Positions 6,433 to 13,098 of a DNA stretch of 17,488 nucleotides are shown here, piece after piece (position 1 is the first letter of the stretch; each line of letters begins with the position of its first letter). The notes beneath the pieces were generated by a model. It was given only the letters and a program-made list of their open reading frames with translations. It ran no database searches and was not told where the DNA came from. The position numbers and the translations under genes are program-made. The DNA comes from CALELM01 sp045617105. GTDB taxonomy: Bacteria; Bacillota; Negativicutes; Selenomonadales; Selenomonadaceae. The stretch spans positions 1-17,488 of the forward strand of contig JAZLHW010000193.1 in assembly GCA_045617105.1 (NCBI GenBank), read 5' to 3'.

Positions 6433-7552
6433 CCAGGCACCTCCTGATGTCCACCTTTGTTGTGTATGCTTCTGTGATTTCATGGCTGACCTTCGTGACA
6501 AGATACTTCCCGTCAAAATGTCCGAAATTCTTCATTTCTATGACCTGTCCAGCCGCGAAATTATGGTTTCCGATGGTGGAAAAATACCCTGTCATTTCCT
6601 CCTTGTTGGCTTCGCGAAGTTTTTTCTTGGCAAGCCGCTCGGCTTCGGCTTTGTCTGCCACCTGCTCACGCACAAAAAGGATGCGCCCTTTTTCTTTTCC
6701 CGGTGCGGCAAATTCGCCCTCTATCAGCTCTTTGTCTTTCCCTTTTTGGTACTTGACTTGGCACTTCCAATAAGTATCCCTCGTTTTTGCCCTCAAGCGG
6801 TAATCCAGCAGCCATCGGAGTGGCATGGTGTTTTCGTTCAATTCTGCGGTCACTCCCGGCTTGTAGACCGTGATGACAGGCTCTTGGGATTCAAATTTCG
6901 TCTCATCGAAGATGATGACTTGCTCCGGCGTGATTTTCAGGCTCATGCCATTGTCCTTGCAGATTTTCAGCAGGAACTCAAGGTCGGATTCGTCCGCCTG
7001 TTCCACATGGTCAAGGTTCGGATTCGCTTCGCATTCCCATACAAGCTCTATCCCGTTCTGCTCACAGATGTCGGCAGCGCATTTCCAAACGGAAATCTTT
7101 TCCCATGTCTTGTTCTTGCGTGTGCCACGAAGCGTGGAATCGCTGATGACCGACACCGCCTTGATGCTGATCGTGGAAGGAAAGCCGTTGGCTTCGATTT
7201 CGTCAATCTCAAACCTCCCCGCAAAGAAAACCGTTTCGCCGTCTTGTAGCGTGATGCGGTTGTAGGTATGGATGGTGATGTCCAGCATATTCCCTTCGCC
7301 CTCTGGATACCAATCTGCTTGCCAAATTTGTGCCCTATCCTCCAGTTCGATGGTCACATCATCCGCCGCCTCGGATAGATTATCCGTAAAGGTCATGGAG
7401 AGGAAAAACTTGCTGATGTCCTCGGAAATGTCCTTTTCTTCGCTGCTTCCTGCCGGAGTGTATTTCACCTCCACCCAGGCGCGGCGGGAAAGCTCCGTGC
7501 CTTGCGGTATTTCGGCAAGCCATCCCAGCAGGGGATTCTTATACTCTGCCAT
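6422..7552 (-). CDS. D: baseplate hub protein gpD-like (late control protein D family)
   Basis: 376 residues, ATG 7552, with GGAGGTGA in the end of gpX. It fits the hub family of P2 gpD, T4 gp27 and VgrG N-termini: N-terminal AWVEVKYTPAG, DNLSEAADDVTIELEDRAQI near residue 60, GRFEIDEIEANGFPSTISIK, then the conserved hub motif around CEANPNLDHVEQADESDLEF followed by LLKICKDNGMSLKI. The C-terminal lysin-free part ends HFDGKYLVTKVSHEI. The hub trimer adapts the sixfold tube to the threefold spike. Gene order X-D-V fits this role. Confidence 0.9.
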   Translation of the reverse strand: MAEYKNPLLGWLAEIPQGTELSRRAWVEVKYTPAGSSEEKDISEDISKFFLSMTFTDNLSEAADDVTIELEDRAQIWQADWYPEGEGNMLDITIHTYNRITLQDGETVFFAGRFEIDEIEANGFPSTISIKAVSVISDSTLRGTRKNKTWEKISVWKCAADICEQNGIELVWECEANPNLDHVEQADESDLEFLLKICKDNGMSLKITPEQVIIFDETKFESQEPVITVYKPGVTAELNENTMPLRWLLDYRLRAKTRDTYWKCQVKYQKGKDKELIEGEFAAPGKEKGRILFVREQVADKAEAERLAKKKLREANKEEMTGYFSTIGNHNFAAGQVIEMKNFGHFDGKYLVTKVSHEITEAYTTKVDIRRCLDGY

Positions 7553-7558
7553 GACGGC

Positions 7559-7765
7559 TCACCTCCTCCACGGCGGCAGGATACTTGATGTCTCGGCATC
7601 CGCTTCCGGGCAAACAATTTCCACTCCTGATGGGAATACCGAGATTTCCCTCAAGTCCTCATTGGCTTCCAGCAGCTTCGAGATGTAGGTTTCCTTGCCG
7701 TACACTTTGTAGGCGATCAAATCCCACATATCGCCCTGGATGGTGGTGTAAGTTTTAAGTGGCAT
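7559..7765 (-). CDS. X: tail protein gpX-like (LysM-like)
   Basis: 68 residues, ATG 7765 with AGGAGG upstream, overlapping the tape measure stop by 11 nt. The P2 gpX family is about 67 residues and LysM-like. Here KTYTTIQGDMWDLIAYKVYG and SKLLEANEDLREISVFPSGV show the family pattern of G-D-x-W-D-x-I near the start and the L..AN..L......P.G turn, followed by EIVCPEA. It probably sits at the junction of tube and hub. It lies between the tape measure and gpD genes, as in P2 relatives. Confidence 0.92.
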   Translation of the reverse strand: MPLKTYTTIQGDMWDLIAYKVYGKETYISKLLEANEDLREISVFPSGVEIVCPEADAETSSILPPWRR

Positions 7766-10700
7766 AAGACCGCCTCCTTTCCTGATGCTCGAAGTCGGCT
7801 TTCATGTTGCCGAATTCTCGTCTGACCTCCCGCATCAGCTCCGCTTTCAGCTTGGACAGCATATCGCCCATCTGCGATACCGTGCCGCTGTCTGCGTTGC
7901 CGTGGATGGTGATCTGCGGATTGAAGTTGACCACAATATCTCCTCCCATGCTCGGCGGCTCGTAGGCAATAGGAGCGGCTGCCATCTCCGCTTCGGTCGG
8001 CGGCGATATCACCTCGGCAATGGTGCTGATTTCCGGCGGCAGGGCATCCACCATGTCCATGATTGGCGGTATGGGAATTGCGCTGTCCTTCGCCGCCTGT
8101 GCTGTCCGCTGGATGTCTCCCGTGTTCTTCGGCAGGATGCCTAAAAGCTCTCCTGCCTGTCTCCACAGGGAAACGGCCCGCCCGCTGCCATCCAATGGGA
8201 TAGCCGCCTCTGCGCTGTTCTCGGCAAAGGTGGTGAGGAATGCGCCCTTGCGGTAGATGCCGCCCTCGGCGTTGTGGGAAATGTTCCCGCCGCCCGTTGT
8301 GGTCACATTGACATTCAGCCCCGCGCTGAACTGCGCCGAAATTTGCGCCCATGCGTTGGAGAGTTTATCCACCACCACATGAGCCATCTGGTCTGACCAA
8401 TTCGCAATCGCTTCATAGGCTTGATGGCCCCACCCATTAGCGGCTTGTACGAAAGCCTCGCCGCCCGGTTGGCATTTGGTGGCAAGTTGCGAAAACTCCT
8501 GCACCATGGCATCCGTTCCCTGCTGTGCCATCTGCGGCAGTTGCTGGAAGGTTGCCTGTGTCTGCGTGGGAATCTGTTGCATACTGGCATTGACGGCCTG
8601 TGCCGCCGCTGCGGATTGCTCTCCCATGCCGGAAAAGGCCGCTTGCGTCTGCGTGGGAACTTGCCCCATGACTTCCTGGAGCTGTTTCATGTAATCCGCT
8701 GTCTGCTGCGCTGCGGCCCCGCCCTGCTCCACATTCGCCGAAAGCGTCTGTGCGTGTGCCGATGCCTCGGCGGTTGCCTGTGCGGTCTGCTGCGCGGCCT
8801 GTGCGGTCTGCATCATGCCCTCATCCGGCATATAGTCTGCGGTTACTTTTGCATCGCGGCTCTTGGCAATCAAATCCCGCTGGGCTTTCGCTTGCTCTGC
8901 TTGCCGCTGCGCTTCGGTAGATTTGCCCATGAGCGTATCGAAAATGTCCCCGATGCCGCCAGCGATGGTCTTGATTGTCCCCAAAGTGCCGCCCGCAAAT
9001 CCTTCGACCGCCTGTCCTGCGCCTTTCCACGCTCTGTCCCAATCGCCCGTGAGCAGTCCGGCAACGATATTGATAACACCGCCGACAATCTGCGCCACGG
9101 ATGTGACACAATTGATGATAACGGAAATGGCTGTGCCTACGATTCCCGCCGCAATATCAAAAGCCGCCCCCAGGGCAAAGCCAAGATTGTTGAAAATCGT
9201 GCCGATCAGCTCGGAGGATTGCAAGCTCTGCCCTGTGACGCTGTTCCATACCTCGGTGATTTTATTCAGTGCTTCGGCAAATTTTGCTTGGATGGTGGCT
9301 ACCCATGCCCCGACCGTACCGGATATGTGATTGAAAACGATGGTTGCCGTTTCTTTTAGCTTGTCGAAATTTGCGGCTACCAATGCGACCACGGCAACAA
9401 TGGCGAGAATTGCAAGCACCACAGGCCACCCCACAGCGGCAAGGCTGGCAAACGCTCCTGAAATAACGCCGGGGAGCACGGTAAATGCGCCCGAAATCAT
9501 AGCGGGCAATCCCATGATTGCGCTTCGTGCCGCCGTAAGTTTAGCGGGCATTCCGGCAAATAATCCCGTGACTGTGGTAATGGGATTTCTTAGAGCATTC
9601 ATAGATGCCGCCAATGCGGTATTTGCGGATGCGTGTAGGAATGTGGCTGCGGCTGATAGTTTCGTTTTTATGGCAAGCAAGGTCGTTGATGTAGTGACCA
9701 GTGTTATTGTGGAATTGATAAGCCCCCATCCGGCAAAGACAAGCTGAACCCCGGCGGCGGTAACAATAACTGCGGCTAAAGCGGCGGCTAATATGCCAAG
9801 TGCAAATGCCACTTCTTTATTTTCCGATAACCACTTCGCCATTCCCGTTGCCATCGGCGCAAGAGCTTCGGCGGCTTGTCTTACCACAGGCAAAAATACC
9901 GTGCCTAAAGCGTTTACAACGGCATCCGTTGCGCTGTCCAAAGCAATCATTGCGCCCCGTGTATCATCGTTCATAGTTTTGGCAAATTGTTTGGCGTAAC
10001 CGTCGCTATTTCGGAGCGCATTTCGATAATCCTCGAACACATCGCCGCCCTGCTCAATGATATTCACCCAGCCGGATGCGGCGTTCGTGCCGAAAATCGC
10101 GCCTATGGATGCCAGCTTTTCCTCACGGGAAAGCCCCTGCATTTTGACTTGCAGTTGCTTGATAATGTTCGACATCTTTTCCATGGGTGGCGCATTTTTG
10201 TCAATGTTAATCCCCAGCCTCTGCATCTCGGCTTTGGCTTCCATTGCCATCGCCGTGGCGTCGGATACGCTGATGCCCAAAGCCTCCATTTCCTTGGATG
10301 CTTTCTTCGGCGGCCCCGACAGGCGCAAAAGACCCATCCGTAAGGCTGTACCTGCCATCGATCCTTTTATGCCCGCATTGCCCATCATCATGGTCATTGC
10401 CGCCGTATCTTCCAGCGATGCCCCGAAAGCCGCCGCCACAGGTGCAGCATACTTCATGGTCTCTCCCAGGGATTCAAGGCTGACATTGGCATTGGTCAGC
10501 GCATAGGCATAAACGTCCATGAAACGCCCTGCCTTTTCGACAGGGACACCCATGGCGGTCATGTTATCCGATACAATGTCGGCGGTACGAGCCAAATCTA
10601 CACTGGCCCCTGCGGCAAGGTCGAGCATTCCCGGCATGGTGGCATAAATCTGCTCGGTTTTCCAGCCAGCCATGCCAAGATAGCCCATGGCATCAGCGGC

Positions 10701-11657
10701 TTGCGTCATGGTGAATTGCGTTGTCGCGCCAAGCTCCCTTGCCTGTGCTTCCAGCTTTTGCATATTGGCGTTGACGGCATCGAAATCGCCCTGACGGATC
10801 AGTCCCGATTGAGTAAGAGCCTTGACCCTGCTCATGGCGTGTTCAAATGTCATGGCATTTTCTATCGCTCCGGCAAAGGGAGAAACGATAGTTTGCGCTG
10901 TGCCGATTGCGCCTTGAAAATTACCATAGGCGTTATATGTATCTTGCAAGGCTTGCGAGTTATTTTTTTTAGCAGTGCGACTTGCATCAACTTGCGCTTG
11001 CACCCGGTTAGCTTGTTCTAACGCTCTTGTAGTCTGCTGAATTTCCTGTCTAAGCCTTGATTCGCTTTGAGCTAAATGTTGAGCTGAATATCCGGCAGAT
11101 TCCATATTTGCCTTAATTTGTTGCAGTTCCGCCCGCTGTTCCGCCAACTTGTTTCTTAGGGATGCGGCTTGATTTTTGGCTTGCTCGAACGCTCTGCCCG
11201 CCGCTTTTGTATTTGCTTCGCTTTCTTTTAATGTCGCTTTTACATTTTTGGCTTCTTCCTTCATCTGCCGCCATTCGGCAATGGGAATTTTCCCTTGTGA
11301 ATTTTTAAGCGATGCCGCGAGAGCTTCATGCCTTTGCCTTAATTGCTCGGTTTGCGTCTGAGAGCGTTTGACTTCTTCCGCATATTTTTTTACACTCGCT
11401 TGCGTTTGATTAAGCTGTATAGCGTAATTTGTAACTGCTTGCCTTAACTCGCGAAATTTTAAAATTGTTGATTCCATGCCTTTCAGATCGCCTAATTGTT
11501 GTAACAGTTTATGCGACCCTTGCGCGGCGCGGTTTATATCCCCAAGTTGCCTTTGCAAATTCCCTGCCTCGGAGATTGCTCTGCGCATGGATTCCGTATA
11601 GGCTTGGTCTAATTTGCCCTTAATGGCGATTGCAAGCTCTAAAAGTTTTCCTGCCAC
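7755..11657 (-). CDS. tail tape measure protein
   Basis: 1300 residues starting at GTG 11657, where GGAGGTG lies 9 nt upstream. The longer frame (GTG 11669) begins within the ribosome binding site. Residues 1-235 are an Ala/Gln/Lys-rich coiled coil. About 260-460 is the conserved phage tail tape measure core (FEHAMSRVKALTQSGL; GYLGMAGWKTEQIYATMPGM; AGIKGSMAGTALRMGLLRLS). Strong hydrophobic segments lie near 612-640, 742-762 and 834-869. About 945-1060 is Gln/Ala-rich with two copies of PTQTQA.F. Near 1125-1155 is the GGIYRKGAFLTTFAENSAEA motif common in this family. By the usual rule of about 0.15 nm per residue, the tail would be near 195 nm. The first 250 codons are clearly AT-richer than the rest. 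Confidence 0.95.
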   Translation of the reverse strand: MAGKLLELAIAIKGKLDQAYTESMRRAISEAGNLQRQLGDINRAAQGSHKLLQQLGDLKGMESTILKFRELRQAVTNYAIQLNQTQASVKKYAEEVKRSQTQTEQLRQRHEALAASLKNSQGKIPIAEWRQMKEEAKNVKATLKESEANTKAAGRAFEQAKNQAASLRNKLAEQRAELQQIKANMESAGYSAQHLAQSESRLRQEIQQTTRALEQANRVQAQVDASRTAKKNNSQALQDTYNAYGNFQGAIGTAQTIVSPFAGAIENAMTFEHAMSRVKALTQSGLIRQGDFDAVNANMQKLEAQARELGATTQFTMTQAADAMGYLGMAGWKTEQIYATMPGMLDLAAGASVDLARTADIVSDNMTAMGVPVEKAGRFMDVYAYALTNANVSLESLGETMKYAAPVAAAFGASLEDTAAMTMMMGNAGIKGSMAGTALRMGLLRLSGPPKKASKEMEALGISVSDATAMAMEAKAEMQRLGINIDKNAPPMEKMSNIIKQLQVKMQGLSREEKLASIGAIFGTNAASGWVNIIEQGGDVFEDYRNALRNSDGYAKQFAKTMNDDTRGAMIALDSATDAVVNALGTVFLPVVRQAAEALAPMATGMAKWLSENKEVAFALGILAAALAAVIVTAAGVQLVFAGWGLINSTITLVTTSTTLLAIKTKLSAAATFLHASANTALAASMNALRNPITTVTGLFAGMPAKLTAARSAIMGLPAMISGAFTVLPGVISGAFASLAAVGWPVVLAILAIVAVVALVAANFDKLKETATIVFNHISGTVGAWVATIQAKFAEALNKITEVWNSVTGQSLQSSELIGTIFNNLGFALGAAFDIAAGIVGTAISVIINCVTSVAQIVGGVINIVAGLLTGDWDRAWKGAGQAVEGFAGGTLGTIKTIAGGIGDIFDTLMGKSTEAQRQAEQAKAQRDLIAKSRDAKVTADYMPDEGMMQTAQAAQQTAQATAEASAHAQTLSANVEQGGAAAQQTADYMKQLQEVMGQVPTQTQAAFSGMGEQSAAAAQAVNASMQQIPTQTQATFQQLPQMAQQGTDAMVQEFSQLATKCQPGGEAFVQAANGWGHQAYEAIANWSDQMAHVVVDKLSNAWAQISAQFSAGLNVNVTTTGGGNISHNAEGGIYRKGAFLTTFAENSAEAAIPLDGSGRAVSLWRQAGELLGILPKNTGDIQRTAQAAKDSAIPIPPIMDMVDALPPEISTIAEVISPPTEAEMAAAPIAYEPPSMGGDIVVNFNPQITIHGNADSGTVSQMGDMLSKLKAELMREVRREFGNMKADFEHQERRRSYAT

Positions 11658-11686
11658 TTCGCAAAACACCTCCGATGTGATATAAT
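11658..11686 (+). promoter_or_regulatory. promoter of the plus-strand moron gene
   Basis: TATAAT at 11681-11686 is preceded by TG and one base (TGATATAAT), a perfect extended -10. TTCGCA at 11658-11663 is a 4/6 match to the -35 box at a 17-bp spacing. Transcription should start near 11693, about 20 nt before the start codon. It looks like a housekeeping sigma-70-type promoter, able to fire without phage late activators. The tape measure ribosome binding site (11667-11673) lies on the other strand between the two boxes. Confidence 0.8.
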
Positions 11687-11715
11687 AAATAAAAATGGAA
11701 AAAGGAGTGAGGATA

Positions 11716-11955
11716 ATGTCGATTTATACATTTATGTGGGCTTCATTAGACAATCCCGACCCTTTTGACGCTTGCTTTTGGGGAGCAGATGAACATCCCC
11801 ACTATCACGACTGCGAAAACTGCAAACACCTTGCGAATAAAACCTGCGAATACGGTGTAAGAAAAAAGACAATGAAAGAAACTCAAATCGCTCTTGCTGA
11901 TGCTAAAGAAATTCTTAATACATGGTCTAAACGACACGCTTCTAAACTACCATAA
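11716..11955 (+). CDS. moron: small Cys/His-rich protein of unknown function
   Basis: 79 residues from ATG 11716, with AAAGGAG ending 8 nt upstream. An ATG at 11695 overlaps the expected transcription start and has no ribosome binding site. I do not recognise the family. Visible features are an aromatic N-terminus (MSIYTFMWASLDNPDPFD), Cys20, His27/29/31, then CENCKHLANKTC (Cys33, 36, 44), a CxxCx7C pattern that could bind zinc, and a basic amphipathic C-terminal helix with no signal peptide or membrane segment. It is the only plus-strand gene, with its own promoter and terminator, in AT-rich DNA between two conserved tail genes. That is the usual layout of a moron expressed in the lysogen, for example for superinfection exclusion or host modulation. 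The function is open. Confidence 0.85.
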   Translation: MSIYTFMWASLDNPDPFDACFWGADEHPHYHDCENCKHLANKTCEYGVRKKTMKETQIALADAKEILNTWSKRHASKLP

Positions 11956-11986
11956 GCCGCCCGTGCTAATCGGACGGCTCTTTTTT
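11955..11986 (+). terminator. intrinsic terminator of the moron gene
   Basis: The stem AGCCGCCCG (11955-11963) pairs with CGGACGGCT (11971-11979) with one mismatch around a 7-nt loop, followed by C and six T (11981-11986). It begins at the last base of the moron stop codon. On the minus strand there is no T-run after the hairpin, so late transcription should pass. The T-run overlaps the stop codon of the GpE' frameshift product (11985-11987). Confidence 0.88.
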
Positions 11987-12526
11987 ATCTCCGTCTTGCT
12001 CTTGCCGCCGCCATCGCTTTTTTCTGCATTGCGTTTTCGGTATCTATCTCTTTATTCATAGTCCGTACCCACGCATAAAAATCCTCGATTTGTTCTTCCA
12101 AGAAGAACTCAATCGGGGATTTTGTATATTTGGATAAACGCATTGCAGACGTGCGAATTTCTTTTATCCATCCGCACCGTTTAAAAAACGGCTCACCTTC
12201 AAAGTTACCGCCATAAAGTCCGGCGCGGGCAAATTTATGATGTCATCGTATCTCGCACCGAGAGCCGCCGCTGCCACATGAGCCTGAAATATCATCGAAA
12301 GCTGCGGCACGACAACGGATGCGTCAATCTCCTTGGTCTTCTTCTCGCACTTCAAAAGCGTTGCGCCTTTGATTTTGTCGAAGTCGAAAACCAGTTCCGC
12401 CCTGCCGTTCATCGGCTTGGTGAGCTTGACCGTCTTCTCATCGTCCACGACTTCTACCTCGGCAGGGACAACGGCTGTCTCCTGCTCCTGCTCCTCGACC
12501 TTGGTGTTTTTCTTTTCCTCTGCCAT
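11985..12526 (-). CDS. E': tail assembly chaperone, -1 frameshift product (GpE+E' type)
   Basis: Reading the tail chaperone gene from ATG 12526 with a -1 shift at 12182-12188 gives a 180-residue fusion: 115 residues from frame 0, then 65 from the -1 frame, ending at TAA 11985-11987. The extension starts KRCGWIKEIRTSAMRLSKYT and continues through IEFFLEEQIEDFYAWVRTMN to a basic AAARARRR end. This is the pattern of P2 E' and other tail chaperone extensions (F/W-x-E-I-R-x-S, then E.F....EF..W). The short and long products together coat the tape measure protein during tube assembly. The extension has no start codon or ribosome binding site of its own at its beginning. Its base composition is AT-richer than the first part of the gene. 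Confidence 0.9.
12151..12188 (-). promoter_or_regulatory. programmed -1 frameshift site with downstream hairpin
   Basis: On the minus strand the frame-0 codons are CGT TTT TTA AAC, which place a T TTT TTA heptamer (12188-12182) in the exact X XXY YYZ register. Four bases on, GTGCGGA (12177-12171) can pair with TTCGCAC (12157-12151), seven pairs with one G.U, around a 13-nt loop. Two more pairs form if one G is bulged. The heptamer, the short spacer and the hairpin are the standard parts of such a site. The 0-frame stop follows at 12164. Confidence 0.9.
12164..12526 (-). CDS. E: tail assembly chaperone, short form (GpE type)
   Basis: 120 residues, ATG 12526 with AAAGGGG upstream. The N-terminal 30 residues are a Glu/Lys-rich flexible tail. 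Residues 32-118 form the conserved part: VKLTKPMNGRAELVFDFDKI, KEIDASVVVPQLSMIFQAHV, AAAALGARYDDIINLPAPDF and MAVTLKVSRFLNG, like P2 gpE and related tail chaperones. It lies between the tube and tape measure genes, the invariant place for this protein. Most ribosomes should terminate at 12164; a minority shift to make the 180-residue form. Confidence 0.92.
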   Translation of the reverse strand: MAEEKKNTKVEEQEQETAVVPAEVEVVDDEKTVKLTKPMNGRAELVFDFDKIKGATLLKCEKKTKEIDASVVVPQLSMIFQAHVAAAALGARYDDIINLPAPDFMAVTLKVSRFLNGADG

Positions 12527-12550
12527 GATATTTTATCCCCTTTCTCCCAG

Positions 12551-13081
12551 TTAGCTCATGCCGATATTCTGACGAATCTTCGCCATGAAGTCCACACCGT
12601 TGACGATGCACTTGTAGCCGTACTTGTCGATTTCAATCAAGGTTTTCCCTGCGATTTCCATCTTGTAGTAATGCACCTCGATGATGTTGGAACTGTCCGT
12701 GGTATTCATCGCTTCATACGTCCCTGGTGCGTAGGATTTCGCTTTCCCGCGCACGGTCACGATGACCTGCTCCTCCACATAGTCATTCGCCCCGGAATCG
12801 AAATTCTGGACGCTGCCATAAACTTGGAGCGATACAGGATTGCCGCCCACAAGCCTCATGCCGCTCACATGGGGAGTGCGCCAGTTAAGCGTAAGCTCCA
12901 TGGACTGGAAATGCCCATGGACAGGGGAATCAATCTCGCCCGAAAGCCCCACGCCCGTGATGGACGTGGTGTTCGATGCAAGTTCCGGCAAGTCCACGTT
13001 GGCAATGCCGATCATGTTGTCCTCGCCGTCCCAGTACACCCGCGCTTCCTGGAGCATTTCAGGCACTTTATTGACTGCCAT
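12551..13081 (-). CDS. major tail tube protein (P2 FII-like)
   Basis: 176 residues, ATG 13081 with AGAGGTGA upstream, 17 nt after the sheath stop. Matching features to P2 FII (172 residues) are the N-terminal VPEMLQEARVYWDGEDNMIG, which parallels the NLFNDGNSYMG stretch of P2, the IANVDLPEL strand, the GEIDSPVHGHFQSMELTLNW strand pair, QVIVTVRGKAK, and the C-terminal MEIAGKTLIEIDKYGYKCIV plus NGVDFMAKIRQNIGM, nearly the same as the IEKVNGVDRLEQHRRNIGL end of P2. It forms the inner tube through which DNA passes. Confidence 0.95.
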   Translation of the reverse strand: MAVNKVPEMLQEARVYWDGEDNMIGIANVDLPELASNTTSITGVGLSGEIDSPVHGHFQSMELTLNWRTPHVSGMRLVGGNPVSLQVYGSVQNFDSGANDYVEEQVIVTVRGKAKSYAPGTYEAMNTTDSSNIIEVHYYKMEIAGKTLIEIDKYGYKCIVNGVDFMAKIRQNIGMS

Positions 13082-13098
13082 CTTTCTTCACCTCTTCC

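Noticed and set aside
6338..7249. 303-codon plus-strand open frame opposite gpV and gpD
   Set aside because: It spans two identified minus-strand genes and their junction; no supporting signal.
8421..9359. 312-codon plus-strand open frame opposite the tape measure gene
   Set aside because: Leu/Arg/Cys-rich antisense shadow; the minus-strand frame is a clear tape measure protein across the whole stretch.
11746..11937. 63-codon hydrophobic minus-strand frame opposite the moron (looks like a membrane peptide)
   Set aside because: It starts at GTG without a ribosome binding site and is antisense to the moron, which has a promoter, ribosome site and terminator. A holin-like role is not supported.
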